In this document: in pieces, positions 43,801-53,090 of the stretch
How positions within the stretch are numbered: the first letter of the stretch is position 1
How the letters are laid out: every line of letters begins with the position of its first letter
From: an uncultured Eubacterium sp.
Lineage (GTDB): Bacteria > Bacillota > Clostridia > Lachnospirales > Lachnospiraceae
Reading direction: 5' to 3'
NCBI GenBank assembly: GCA_910583555.1
Contig: CAJTXO010000015.1
Span: 1 to 64,000 of the forward strand
Length of the DNA: 64,000 nt
Translations under genes and position numbers: made by a program
The notes under the pieces: generated by a model
Database searches by the model: none
Seen by the model: only the letters and a program-made list of their open reading frames with translations
What the model was told of the DNA's origin: nothing

Positions 43801-45090
43801 ATGAAATTGATAAAAAAGAATACCTACATTGAGTTAAGGGATTTTCTGATCCTTTGGAGCACCCAGGGGTTATCCCAGCTCGGCAGCAGCATGACGGGGT
43901 TTGCCCTGTCCTTGTGGCTGTATGAACAGACGGGTTCTTCTCTGCGTACGGCAACGCTTACGATATGCTCTTATGCACCCTATGTCGTAATGAGTGTATT
44001 TGCCGGGGCACTGACCGACCGGTTTGACAAAAAGAAAGTGATGCTTGGTTGTGATGCGTTCGCCGCGGTCTGTACGATGCTTATATTTATATTATTTCGG
44101 ACAGATTGTCTGACAGTATGGCATTTATATGTTTTAAATGTTGTTTCCGGATTGATGAATACCGTTCAGCAGCCTGCTTCGGAGGTAGCCATGACACTCG
44201 TGACGCCAGAAACATACTATCAAAAGACGAGCGGACTCCGCTCCCTGTCTGGAAGTCTTATTTCGATCCTGAATCCGCTGCTCGCCACATCGTTGTACGC
44301 GCTGGCGGGTCTTAACGCTGTTATCGCAGTGGACATCACAAGTTTTTCCGTCGCGTTTTTGGCATTGTTGTTTTTTATCCGGATACCGGAACATAAACGT
44401 GATAAAAGGGAACGTGTCCTCACCCTCGCCAAAGAAGGGCTTATGTTTTTGCAGGAGAATCCGCTTATTTTGGCGCTGATCTTATTTATGGCCGCTGTTA
44501 ATCTGGTGGCTTCCGCTTTTGATGCGGCTTTACCGGGTTATGTGCTTCCAAATCCGAACGGCGGTTCATCTGTTTTGGGGATCGTCACGTCCTGCTCTGG
44601 TGTCGCTATGATCATTGGCAGTCTGATCGTTTCTATTCTGCCAAAACCGAAAGACCGGGTCAAAGTCATTTATCGGACCATGCTGTTTTCCCTGGGCACT
44701 GAAAATTTTCTGCTGGCATTTTCCAGGGATCCGGTAGTTTGGTGTATCGGGCAGATCATCGGATGGGTGCTGGTACCAGTTATGAGTGCCAATCTGGATG
44801 TGATCCTTCGAACAAGCATTCCTGTCGAACTGCAGGGACGGGTTTATGCCTGCCGCAATACCTTTCAATTTTTTACGATTCCGATCGGACTGTTTTTAGG
44901 CGGTTTTATGGTTGATCATGTTTGTGAGCCGTTTATGGAAGTGTATGGTGATGCTTCCCTTCTAACAACACTGTTTGGTTCGGGGAAAGGTTCTGGCGCT
45001 GCCCTGATGATGCTCATACTCGGAGTCAGTGGAAGCTTCCTTTGCCTCATCACCGGAAGGAAATTGAAAAAATATTCGTATCGTAAATGA
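43801..45090 (+). CDS. MFS multidrug/macrolide-type efflux transporter
   Basis: The 429-residue protein has 12 predicted helices and resembles macrolide-efflux MFS exporters of the Mef type (about 405 residues): FLILWSTQGLSQLGSSMTGF near the start, GALTDRFDKKKVMLGCD (A-like loop motif, about 69-85), NTVQQPASEVAM, and a central cytoplasmic loop after RIPEHKRDKRE. Being driven by its own leader peptide supports an antibiotic-inducible exporter. Substrate unknown. A strong terminator follows. Confidence 0.85.
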   Translation: MKLIKKNTYIELRDFLILWSTQGLSQLGSSMTGFALSLWLYEQTGSSLRTATLTICSYAPYVVMSVFAGALTDRFDKKKVMLGCDAFAAVCTMLIFILFRTDCLTVWHLYVLNVVSGLMNTVQQPASEVAMTLVTPETYYQKTSGLRSLSGSLISILNPLLATSLYALAGLNAVIAVDITSFSVAFLALLFFIRIPEHKRDKRERVLTLAKEGLMFLQENPLILALILFMAAVNLVASAFDAALPGYVLPNPNGGSSVLGIVTSCSGVAMIIGSLIVSILPKPKDRVKVIYRTMLFSLGTENFLLAFSRDPVVWCIGQIIGWVLVPVMSANLDVILRTSIPVELQGRVYACRNTFQFFTIPIGLFLGGFMVDHVCEPFMEVYGDASLLTTLFGSGKGSGAALMMLILGVSGSFLCLITGRKLKKYSYRK

Positions 45091-45104
45091 TCTCTTAGGA
45101 ATCA

Positions 45105-45131
45105 GGGGGCGGTGATTTCCGCCCCCATTTT
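45105..45131 (+). terminator. terminator of the MFS exporter gene
   Basis: GGGGGCGG (45105-45112) pairs perfectly with CCGCCCCC (45119-45126) around a six-base loop, followed by ATTTTTATTT. Confidence 0.92.
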
Positions 45132-45135
45132 TATT

Positions 45136-45834
45136 TCATTTCTCATAGTAAATCACTGGAATCTCATTAAAATCAATACCCTCCTCTTCGCACCGGTCAT
45201 GAAAATTCCCCTTCCGTCCGCCTTCGTGCCATTCAAAATAGACTTGATACAATTTCACATAATATTCAAATTCCGCCACACTCTCCGGATCCACTTTTTT
45301 CTCCGCAAGGATCCGTTTTGCCGTACAGACCGTATCATGAAAAGCTTCCTTCGTGATGATGCAGCCTTCCGGAAAATGATGCTGTCCCCACCACAAAAAC
45401 TCAATCTGCTCACCAAAATAAAGATCCACCGTCTGCTGATCACATTCCTCATGTGCGTACGCACGCTCTAATATGTGATATGGATTATGCTCATTTTTTG
45501 GATCATGCGGATTATAATAATGTCCAAAAATCTGAAACGCCCATCTCATCTGCGGCATTTTATTTTTTTCACACTCACGGATCAGGTAATCATTTAGCAG
45601 TTCTGTCATCTGAAATGGTAAATGGCGCCGCGGCAGATGATCACCGGGAAATTTCATTTCGTCGATATATTCCCGGCAAAACTGGAATAAGATCGCATCG
45701 GCCTCCGGCTCTGAAACATGTTCTTTCACATGTTTTGTAAATGCAAATAAAAACTTGTTCGCCTGCTTTTTCAGTCCCTTTTCGCGCAGATCCCAATATT
45801 TTTGTATTTCTGTGATAAACTGCCTGTAGTCCAT
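45136..45834 (-). CDS. hypothetical cytoplasmic protein, 232 residues
   Basis: Mostly helical, no signal peptide, no membrane segment. Landmarks are a YRQFITEIQKYWDLREKG start, LRECEKNKMPQMRWAFQIFGHYYNPHD (about 85-112), EQIEFLWWGQHHFPEG and an EGIDFNEIPVIYYEK end. I cannot name a family. The ATG at 45834 follows GAGAGG. An in-frame extension upstream lacks a site. It stands downstream of the small lipoprotein gene. Confidence 0.75.
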   Translation of the reverse strand: MDYRQFITEIQKYWDLREKGLKKQANKFLFAFTKHVKEHVSEPEADAILFQFCREYIDEMKFPGDHLPRRHLPFQMTELLNDYLIRECEKNKMPQMRWAFQIFGHYYNPHDPKNEHNPYHILERAYAHEECDQQTVDLYFGEQIEFLWWGQHHFPEGCIITKEAFHDTVCTAKRILAEKKVDPESVAEFEYYVKLYQVYFEWHEGGRKGNFHDRCEEEGIDFNEIPVIYYEK

Positions 45835-45887
45835 ATTCCGATGCCTCTCCTTTTCCTTCGGGTCTGTCGTATATTTCCGATCGCTTA

Positions 45888-46469
45888 TCATCCATCCATA
45901 ACACATAATTCCTTTTTTTCATTCACATAAGCTTTTGAGCCACTATTAACACTTTTAAGAATCTGCGCATTATCAAAATCTGGGTTATGATAGTCTAGTC
46001 GCAATATATACAGTTCCAAAATATCTTTCTTATTTCCAGCCGCAACAATGATTTCCTTTTCACCATCATTATCAAAATCATAACAAGATAGCTGATAATA
46101 AAAATCTTCTAACACTCCACCCCATTCATCTGTAGACTTCTTCAAATAAGTCACTAAATCAATTCCAATTTTTCCAAAAAACACATCCATCGCAAACGCT
46201 GGTCCATACTCTTCTCTCCTTATAGCTAGTTTGATCTCTCTACCATTTTCTTCTACGATAGATTTATTCACCTTTTTATGGTTTAAAAGATCTTCTGCAC
46301 TAATTTCAATAGAATCCATTTCATTTGCATTAAAAAGATGATTTCCAACTTCTAGCTCCTGATCCATGATCTGCATGGAACTATTCCTGTCTTCTGGTAT
46401 CTGTCTGTCACAACTGCACAAAATGAGAAGCAGACACAAATAAATCTGAATCCATACTATTTTTTTCAT
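45888..46469 (-). CDS. lipoprotein of unknown function
   Basis: The 193-residue protein starts with a signal peptide (KKIVWIQIYLCLLLILCSC) and an LILC-S-C type lipobox, so Cys20 should carry lipid. The mature part is acidic, with a YDFDNDGEKEIIVAAGNKKD stretch like an FG-GAP or calcium-loop repeat. The ATG at 46469 follows GAGG. Role unknown. Confidence 0.75.
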   Translation of the reverse strand: MKKIVWIQIYLCLLLILCSCDRQIPEDRNSSMQIMDQELEVGNHLFNANEMDSIEISAEDLLNHKKVNKSIVEENGREIKLAIRREEYGPAFAMDVFFGKIGIDLVTYLKKSTDEWGGVLEDFYYQLSCYDFDNDGEKEIIVAAGNKKDILELYILRLDYHNPDFDNAQILKSVNSGSKAYVNEKKELCVMDG

Positions 46470-46512
46470 ATTTTCAAACCTCTTCTCTGCCTCATGAAAT
46501 CCATCGGGAGTC

Positions 46513-47265
46513 CTATTTCTGATACAAATGCAGCACATACGTATCCTGAAAACAGATCTTGTTCCCATGCTTTAAAATCGCATCACGGATTCCCTGAAAA
46601 AACGGATCCCGGCATTCTTCCTTTAGCGTAATATGATCCGAATGCGTTTTAATATATTCGATATATTCCTCTGCCGAATAGCTTCTTGTACCATGAAAAT
46701 CCTTCCTCCCCAAATAACGAAAACCATATGTTTCACCGGCCTCATAGTTAAATTTCTGCCTGTATGGCATTTCCGATACAAAATAGGTATCGTATATCTG
46801 CCCAATATCTTCACACAGGGCGGGGTTATCCGTTCTATAGTCTCCAATCATATAACACATCGCCAAATAGCCATGTTCTTTCAAAATGGAATAGCACTTT
46901 TTATATGCGGTTTCTTCCTTGATCCACTGGATCGCAGCGGCAGAATAAACGAGATCAAACTGCCCTGATGCAAACGGATAGACTTCAAAATCCGCATTTA
47001 TCACCTGAAAATTCTCATATGTATCGTATTTTTTCTTTAACAATTCTGCCAAATGCGAGCCCAATTCGATCGCGCAGTAATCACAGCCCGTTTCGAGGGC
47101 AAATTCTGTCGCCTGTCCCGTTCCCGGCCCGATTTCCAGACATTTCTTTTCCCTGTTCAGACGGCATTCCTCTACAATATGATCAAATAGTTCCTGAGAG
47201 TATCTCACCCTCCATTTATCAAACAATTCCGGGATCGTATCAAATACAAGACGTTTATCAAACAT
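46513..47265 (-). CDS. class I SAM-dependent methyltransferase
   Basis: The 250-residue protein has the methyltransferase motif I CLEIGPGTGQATEFAL (about 38-53), motif II VINADFEVYPF and motif III FDLVYSAAAIQWI (about 103-115). Substrate unknown; members of this group often act on small metabolites. Starts three bases after the stop of the membrane-protein gene, with a GGAGAGG site. Confidence 0.9.
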   Translation of the reverse strand: MFDKRLVFDTIPELFDKWRVRYSQELFDHIVEECRLNREKKCLEIGPGTGQATEFALETGCDYCAIELGSHLAELLKKKYDTYENFQVINADFEVYPFASGQFDLVYSAAAIQWIKEETAYKKCYSILKEHGYLAMCYMIGDYRTDNPALCEDIGQIYDTYFVSEMPYRQKFNYEAGETYGFRYLGRKDFHGTRSYSAEEYIEYIKTHSDHITLKEECRDPFFQGIRDAILKHGNKICFQDTYVLHLYQK

Positions 47266-47268
47266 TTT

Positions 47269-47847
47269 TTAACTCCTCTCCTTTCCGACGATAAAGATAC
47301 CATATTTTCCGAGAGACCGGTCTTTTCTGCGTTCCTTTTCTGTGTATTCCAGATAATAAGCCCAAAGTTCTATCTGATCTTTATTCTTATATACATCATC
47401 CTGTACGGGAAAATATTCGTCAAAGAGATTTCCTTCCACTTCAAACGACACATACGTTTCTTTATAAAAGCCTTTGCGCACGACATACTCCTGCGGGTTT
47501 ACCCGGATCTTATACAAATCATGCTTTCGGATATGCTTTACCGCCCTTTTCCATGCGGCATACGGAATACATCCACCCAACGCCCACAAAAAAATGCCCC
47601 CCATCAACAGCGTTAAGGAAGTAATGAAAAATATCCACATGTGAAACTGGGGCATAAACTGAAAGGTAACAAAGAAAAAGCACACGCCCGCTGCGACCAT
47701 ACAAAACGACAGCAGCTGCCTGACAGAACGATTCGGATAAAATTGCCCGATCTGCGACTCAATCTCTCTTTTCTCACTGGCGCCTACTGGCGCCCCCTCA
47801 TGATCACCGATACAGTATGAACAATACCTATTTCCCTCTACTGCCAT
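47269..47847 (-). CDS. small membrane protein with N-terminal Cys pair
   Basis: The 192-residue protein has a short CSYC motif near residue 9, two transmembrane helices (about 45-65 and 70-92) and a cytoplasmic half containing IRVNPQEYVVRKGFYKETYVSFEVEG. No family known. The ATG follows GAGGTGTCGA. Eight bases from the gene upstream and three bases from the methyltransferase gene, so the three are likely co-transcribed. Confidence 0.75.
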   Translation of the reverse strand: MAVEGNRYCSYCIGDHEGAPVGASEKREIESQIGQFYPNRSVRQLLSFCMVAAGVCFFFVTFQFMPQFHMWIFFITSLTLLMGGIFLWALGGCIPYAAWKRAVKHIRKHDLYKIRVNPQEYVVRKGFYKETYVSFEVEGNLFDEYFPVQDDVYKNKDQIELWAYYLEYTEKERRKDRSLGKYGIFIVGKERS

Positions 47848-47855
47848 TCGACACC

Positions 47856-48335
47856 TCAGTACAATTCTTTCCGCAATGCCTCACAGATTTCCGCCATCTC
47901 CTGCATTTCCTCTTCCGAACACATCTCGCTCAGATCATAAGCGAGCGGCGCGGAAACGAAATCTGCCAGCGTCCGGTTGATCATGTCATGTTCCTCCGGT
48001 GAAGCCGTGATACACACGACTGGCACCTCCGCCTCCCCTTCCAATTCACGCAGATCTATGTGTCCACTCACCTTACATTCCAGCAGAAGCGCCGCGACAT
48101 CCGTAATGATATCTATGGCATAATAGACTGGCATTTCCCAGCCTTCCGGGGTTGTATAGGCCAGTGGGATATCCGGACTTTTAAAATCACCGTTCAGCCT
48201 GTCCAGACCAAAATCGGAGAATATTTCCCCTACCGTGATTTCTTCTTTCTTTTTTCCGGCCAAATACTCCACAAGAGTCAGGCTGTCGTCTGTATCTCCG
48301 ATGTAGTTGTTCCAGTATTTTTCTTCAATGTACAT
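47856..48335 (-). CDS. hypothetical acidic protein (immunity-like), 159 residues
   Basis: A strongly acidic soluble protein with YIGDTDDSLTLVEYLAGK and PEGWEMPVYYAIDIITDVAALLLE stretches and a Glu-rich C-terminus. Small acidic cytoplasmic proteins of this kind are often immunity proteins of polymorphic toxins (inference only, no family match). ATG follows GGAGGTGCAAA. Confidence 0.7.
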   Translation of the reverse strand: MYIEEKYWNNYIGDTDDSLTLVEYLAGKKKEEITVGEIFSDFGLDRLNGDFKSPDIPLAYTTPEGWEMPVYYAIDIITDVAALLLECKVSGHIDLRELEGEAEVPVVCITASPEEHDMINRTLADFVSAPLAYDLSEMCSEEEMQEMAEICEALRKELY

Positions 48336-48356
48336 TTTGCACCTCCACTTGTAAGA

Positions 48357-49685
48357 TCACAAGATCATCCAGGTCCCTTTTTGGCTTGAGCCCTCTCTTC
48401 TGATCACACCAGATTTTTTCATGGATTCCATATAATACTTTACCGTACTATATTTCTCCCCAATCAATTCCGCAATCTTTTTCTGTGACAATTTCGGCTC
48501 TGCCTCAATCACTTTTAAAATTCGGGCTGACACAGAACTATCCTTATCCAGATCCGCTTGGTTAGCAGCTTGGTTAGTTCCACTAACCAAGCTTTGGAAC
48601 ATGACCATAATGTCCTCGCGTTTCACCGTATATTCCGGCATGGGATTTCCAGCCTCTTTGCAGCTATCCTTGATCTTTTCAATCCCGCGTCCCCACGCCT
48701 CAATAAATCCTGCTCTGAAAAATGTATTTGCGATCAAAGGATTGTAAGGCCGTGACCGATGCTTCCCCATCAGATCTTCAATCGTCCAGTCCTCTGGAAA
48801 AATACAATCATTCGCAATATATATTTTATCCGAATAGATACTAATCTGTATGGGAATCAATGCTCCGTAGAATTTGTGTGCAATAGCATTAAAAACAGCC
48901 TCCCTGATCGCGTCTTTGGGAAAAGGATAGGTTTCTACCCTCGTCACTCCCCGATAAGTAATATCAGCTTTCAAATATTTTGTAAAAATAAGATCAATTA
49001 CCCTGTCTGCCTGCGATAGCAAAGAACCGTGAATTTCATCCTGATATCGTAATTCAGAATCAGATTCAAAATAGCCGATCTTAACATATGCACCAGGTAT
49101 CCATTTTTCCGGATTGTGATGGAAAAGCAAAATGGCTGCCCGTTTCAATTGGTCGTTCTCAAGCAAGTTCAGGCTTTCGAGCAACTGCTCATTCGTAGCA
49201 GAGATACTTTTTTTATCCATTCGCTTGCTAAGAACCGCCTGTTCACGAAAAATGTCAAAGCTGTCATTTCGTAAGTCCTGTACCGTCACGCCCTGAACAG
49301 GCACACTGTCCCATGTAATTCCGGTCTTTTGAAGCAGGAATTGATTCAGTGCCTGCCCTTTTAACTGTTGCTTTGTACTACCACTCCGATAGTGATATTC
49401 ACCTTTATAATTGACGGGATAACTATTTGGGTTTACACAGATTTCAATGTAGTCTTTTCCGTCTTCCATCAACAAATTAACATCGACAATGATACCAAGA
49501 ACATCTCTCACTTTATTCGGGATATCTTCTAACAGTTTTTTACTATCCTGTACACCGATTACCACACCATCGTCATTTGTACCAATATAAATCTTCCCAC
49601 CCTGAGCGTTCGCAAAACCGCATATCCATTTAAGATACTCATCACGCCAAGCTTCTTTCCACTCAACATTTTGGTTTTCTGCCAC
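48357..49685 (-). CDS. AlbA_2 / ATP-binding protein with C-terminal winged helix
   Basis: The 442-residue protein has the AlbA_2 N-terminal domain (ENQNVEWKEAWRDEYLKWICGFANA at 2-26, GGKIYIGTNDDG about 29-40), a middle domain with KDAIREAVFNAIAHKFY (about 255-271), a short NQAANQAD repeat (about 375-382) and a winged-helix end (SQKKIAELIGEKYSTVKYYMESMKKSGVIRREG). Role is usually given as transcriptional regulator or RNA-binding ATPase. I start at a GTG at 49685, nine bases after GGAGG, because relatives start with this sequence. It is a second AlbA_2 gene besides that at 6967. Confidence 0.88.
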   Translation of the reverse strand: MAENQNVEWKEAWRDEYLKWICGFANAQGGKIYIGTNDDGVVIGVQDSKKLLEDIPNKVRDVLGIIVDVNLLMEDGKDYIEICVNPNSYPVNYKGEYHYRSGSTKQQLKGQALNQFLLQKTGITWDSVPVQGVTVQDLRNDSFDIFREQAVLSKRMDKKSISATNEQLLESLNLLENDQLKRAAILLFHHNPEKWIPGAYVKIGYFESDSELRYQDEIHGSLLSQADRVIDLIFTKYLKADITYRGVTRVETYPFPKDAIREAVFNAIAHKFYGALIPIQISIYSDKIYIANDCIFPEDWTIEDLMGKHRSRPYNPLIANTFFRAGFIEAWGRGIEKIKDSCKEAGNPMPEYTVKREDIMVMFQSLVSGTNQAANQADLDKDSSVSARILKVIEAEPKLSQKKIAELIGEKYSTVKYYMESMKKSGVIRREGSSQKGTWMIL

Positions 49686-49770
49686 AGGCACACACCTCCC
49701 CAGACTCCATTACCAATCTACGCATATTATAACATTTTCTGTCAACCGGACGCAAGAAAAACTTCCGTTA

Positions 49771-50391
49771 TTAGTCATATAAAGCTTCCCAACTCTCTGA
49801 TCTCATCGCCTTGAAACACATCTCGATCTGTTCCCTGCTATTTTTTTCTTCAGCCAGACAAGGTAATTCATCCATTCCAAAATAATCAAAACCCGTCGTT
49901 TCAATATTGGATACAAACTCACCACCTATCACTTCACATTGCATAAATATTTTACAAACCTTATAAGCATAAATTGGTAAGTTGTGTTTTTCCCTATCCT
50001 GAACAGCAATGATCCTCTTCACTTTAATATCAAGTCCCGCCTCTTCCTTCACTTCTTTTATCATATTTTCCTCAACGGAGACATTCACGTCCACCCAGCC
50101 GCCTGGCAGTGACCATGTACCATTTGCTTCATGTACAAGCAGTATTTTCCCGTCTTTGAACATAGCTGCCCGCGTATCTATTTTAGGCGTTTGATATCCC
50201 ACATCTCCACAAAATAAATCTTTTACTTTTTCAAGTGGTGTATCTGAATGGTAGCTTACCATTTCTGCTGTGATTTCTCGTATACGCTCATATCTCTCAA
50301 GATCAAATGGATCCTTGCTGTAAAATAATCCCGCCTGTGCTAAACTTTGAAGTTCAACCGCCCATTGTAACCATTTTTCATTCTTATCCAT
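49771..50391 (-). CDS. NUDIX hydrolase with N-terminal regulator-like region
   Basis: The 206-residue protein has an N-terminal extension (about 1-55; WLQWAVELQSLAQAGLFYSKDPFDLERYERI) of the NUDIX_N_2 type and then the Nudix box (GGWVDVNVSVEENMIKEVKEEAG, about 100-122; note VKEEAG in place of REL-EE-TG). Such proteins hydrolyse ADP-sugars or other nucleoside diphosphate compounds; substrate unknown. The ATG at 50391 follows AAAGGTGATTTGT. Confidence 0.88.
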   Translation of the reverse strand: MDKNEKWLQWAVELQSLAQAGLFYSKDPFDLERYERIREITAEMVSYHSDTPLEKVKDLFCGDVGYQTPKIDTRAAMFKDGKILLVHEANGTWSLPGGWVDVNVSVEENMIKEVKEEAGLDIKVKRIIAVQDREKHNLPIYAYKVCKIFMQCEVIGGEFVSNIETTGFDYFGMDELPCLAEEKNSREQIEMCFKAMRSESWEALYD

Positions 50392-50432
50392 ACAAATCAC
50401 CTTTCCATAATCAAGAAATCCCAGTGGGATAT

Positions 50433-50879
50433 CTACAATAAATATTGCAAGAGTTCCCCCTCAAAAACCGCCACCGCGCGTTTCACAAAATCTGCTCTCT
50501 TCTGTGCATCTACCAGCCAAACTGCACACTCGTTCATCTCTTTAAAATCCGGCACATCCGCATAATAGCCATCCCCGTATTTCCCATTTGAATAGCACCA
50601 TGTAAGCCACCACCCCTCCGGCATGATCAGATCGCGGTTGAGAAACCCCGCCGCTTCTTCTATGAGTTCATCGGATATGTTTTCCACCTCATAGCCTTCA
50701 TCTGTATCAAACAACGTTATGCCTGCATAAAGCTTCTGTTCTACTTCTATCCGAAACCACATTTGAATGTTTCTGTTATGAAACTCCGCTTTTTTTATCA
50801 CATAATCTAAACCTGGATATGTACTCGGTGCATCATCATAAAACCGCTCGTGTTGCTTTACGTCATCATATGTATGCAT
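50433..50879 (-). pseudogene. C-terminal piece of a broken PD-(D/E)XK nuclease-family gene
   Basis: A 148-residue ORF whose sequence (WFRIEVEQKLYAGITLFD, MPEGWWLTWCY, ending FVKRAVAVFEGELLQYLL) matches the C-terminal domain expected of PF14281-like nuclease proteins. It has no ribosome site of its own and overlaps the upstream nuclease piece by 22 bases in another frame. A deletion with frame change therefore seems to have split one gene. I place this as the 3' remnant. Confidence 0.6.
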
Positions 50880-51382
50880 GTAATCTTATCTTTTGGCAGA
50901 AGTTCATCACTATATTTCGCTTTCCTGCTGTCTATTGCAGGCTCTTTCCCAGATATCGTGAGATAAATGATCCGTGTATTTCCGTCAACCGTTTTGGTTT
51001 TCGCGTACTCAAAATAATCGTAACACTGACTGACCTGGTCTCCGGCAAATATTTTGACTTCTATTGGAATAAAAAACCAGGTATTATAAATAGCGATATC
51101 GATCCGCCGCTCATGATCGATCGTAAATTCGCTTACCACTTTCGTATGCGCAAGCAGCGTATCGCTGACACGGCTTTCTTTTAATATATCATGGAAAAAT
51201 GACTTTAGAAATAATATGCCGCATCCGTGCTGTCCTTCGGGATATAACAAATCAGTTAAAAAACGGCACATAACAACCTCTTTTGCCTTCACTCCCAAAA
51301 CATTAAAAATGTTATACTCCGACAATGGGGTGTCGGGTAAAGGTTTATGTATAAATTCTGTTAAAAATCGCTCGTCTGCCAT
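50858..51382 (-). pseudogene. PD-(D/E)XK nuclease family protein, N-terminal piece
   Basis: The 174-residue ORF contains the PF14281-like start EYNIFNVLGVKAKEVVMCRFL and the nuclease core (RRIDIAIYNTWFFIPIEVKIFAGDQ, about 92-116; D-xn-ExK with Asp94-like and Glu110/Lys112-like residues). Intact family members are about 330-400 residues. The frame ends inside the start of the next ORF, which continues the family in another frame. The 5' end is intact with a GGGAGG site. Nuclease activity is doubtful without the C-terminal half. Confidence 0.65.
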
Positions 51383-51409
51383 TACTCTGTTTCCTCCCTC
51401 GTTATAGTA

Positions 51410-51922
51410 TCATTCATGCCGTATCCGATATCGATCATGCGGCATATCAATACCTCGATAATGTTTGATCCATGTATCTGCCTTTGACATACCATTTCGA
51501 ATGGCTACCTTTTGAGAGGCGGTATTCGTATCCCGAATGATCGAACAAACTTCATCTGCCTTTAATATTTCAAACGCGTAATGTTTACATGCCTCTGCGG
51601 CTTCTGTCGCGTAACCCTTATGCCAATAAGAGCGATTAAAAAGATAGCCGATTTCCAACACTTCTGTTTCTTTCCACGGCTGCATGGTAAGCCCGCACTG
51701 ACCTATCATTTCATCCGTATCTTTCAAGATCACTGCCCATAAACCGAAATTCCATTGATGATAACGGGAGATCTGTCTGTCAAGCCACTCCCTTACTTCG
51801 TCATCGCTAAACGCCCCCTCATAGGCGTACATGGTATCTTCATCCTGTAAAATGTTACACAAAGAGTCGTAATCCGTTTGCTCCATCTCCCGCATATATA
51901 ATCTCTCTGTTTCAACGATCAT
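51410..51922 (-). CDS. GNAT family acetyltransferase (RimJ/RimL type)
   Basis: The 170-residue protein begins MIVETERLYMREMEQTDYDSL, a RimJ/RimL-like start, and has the GYLFNRSYWHKGYATEAAEAC acetyl-CoA site (about 92-112) and NTASQKVAIRNGM (about 134-146). Substrate unknown. ATG 51922 follows GGGGGAGG seven bases upstream. It overlaps the next gene by 11 bases. The open frame extends far upstream without evidence of being translated. Confidence 0.88.
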   Translation of the reverse strand: MIVETERLYMREMEQTDYDSLCNILQDEDTMYAYEGAFSDDEVREWLDRQISRYHQWNFGLWAVILKDTDEMIGQCGLTMQPWKETEVLEIGYLFNRSYWHKGYATEAAEACKHYAFEILKADEVCSIIRDTNTASQKVAIRNGMSKADTWIKHYRGIDMPHDRYRIRHE

Positions 51923-52688
51923 ATTCATTCCTCCCCCGGCTTCTTCGATCATAATTGCAATGTCCAAATAACAAACAAAGCCTGTCCTCATCGATCGGAT
52001 CATCGCCCCGCCAACCAGAAAGCGGCATAACAATATCCGACCTTGCGCTGCCGGGAATATCGTGGCTGATCTGGCATCTCTGTTGGAATGAAACAAATCC
52101 ATCGTATAAAGGTTTCACATATGGATTTGGCAACTCCGTTGGCTCGCATGGTGGTAATTCCGAAAATTCGCGCAGATCAACAATTGATTTATCCCACATT
52201 TCATTCCATGAATATCCCCAATATTTTCGAAATATTTCCTCGCCTTTCTGAATCCATATATGTTCTGACATGGAACATACCGCGCAAATATTTCCGCCTT
52301 TTTCAAACGGGGTAAAGGAATGTTCAGGAACCGCCCTGGCAAACAAATAACTGAGAATGGGCTGCCTCCCCCGTGGAACACTTGAAAATCCACACAAATA
52401 AGCAGCCAGGAGATTCTCTAATGTCAGATTCATATGGCATAACAATTCTTTGTATCCCTGCACACATTCGTCATGGGAATATTCCACGATTTCATTGACC
52501 GGATATCCGCTGGAACGCAAATAGTCCAATTCCACATGAGACAGATGATCCAGCGCATACGTGGTCGTTTTTGTATCACTATTAAATACATCTCCATTTT
52601 CAATCCTGTGCTGATACCCGTTTTCATCTTTTACATATTTCTTCTTGCAATATACCTTTTTTAATATTTTAAAAAGCCTGTCATCCAT
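51912..52688 (-). CDS. hypothetical protein, 258 residues
   Basis: Soluble protein with a YQHRIENGDVFNSDTKTTTYALDHLSHVELDY region and several Cys and Trp residues (CAVCSMSEHIWIQKG, EEIFRKYWGYSWNEMWDKS). No membrane helix, no known family. The last 20 residues may be read beyond a former stop. ATG follows a GGTGGATG site. Its stop overlaps the acetyltransferase start. Confidence 0.7.
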   Translation of the reverse strand: MDDRLFKILKKVYCKKKYVKDENGYQHRIENGDVFNSDTKTTTYALDHLSHVELDYLRSSGYPVNEIVEYSHDECVQGYKELLCHMNLTLENLLAAYLCGFSSVPRGRQPILSYLFARAVPEHSFTPFEKGGNICAVCSMSEHIWIQKGEEIFRKYWGYSWNEMWDKSIVDLREFSELPPCEPTELPNPYVKPLYDGFVSFQQRCQISHDIPGSARSDIVMPLSGWRGDDPIDEDRLCLLFGHCNYDRRSRGRNEYDR

Positions 52689-52739
52689 CTGCGGCCATCC
52701 ACCTTTTACACAATAAAAATATAAGTCACAAAAATATAT

Positions 52740-53090
52740 CTATCCGGCTCTTTTTCTAACAATTAACGATGTGATCAGCATAGCGGCACATCCCAATATG
52801 AAATAAAAAATCCCATAAAAAATAAATTCCCTCACATTAAATAAAATCCATGTTCCAAAAAGAAATAGGATAGATAAAACGACAGGCTGAAACCAGAATG
52901 AGCGAATATTCCTGCCTGAAAGAATCCCTATTATGATGGAAGCCATAGGATTGACTGCGTAAAACAACAGAAAACATACCGCCATTCCGCAATCACTAAA
53001 CCCACCATCACTCACAAAAGTAACCGCGCACCAAGGCAGAAATAACATAATTACCGCTGACACTGCTATAAAAATACAATTCTTTTTCAC
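52740..53090 (-). CDS. small membrane protein with about four helices
   Basis: The 116 residues are almost all hydrophobic (ISVSAVIMLFLPWCAV, VCFLLFYAVNPMASIIIGIL, PVVLSILFLFGTWILF, FYFILGCAAMLITSLIV) with a basic end. No family recognised. Its start overlaps the stop of the upstream gene by four bases (ATGA), so it is coupled to the secreted protein made just before it. Confidence 0.75.
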   Translation of the reverse strand: MKKNCIFIAVSAVIMLFLPWCAVTFVSDGGFSDCGMAVCFLLFYAVNPMASIIIGILSGRNIRSFWFQPVVLSILFLFGTWILFNVREFIFYGIFYFILGCAAMLITSLIVRKRAG

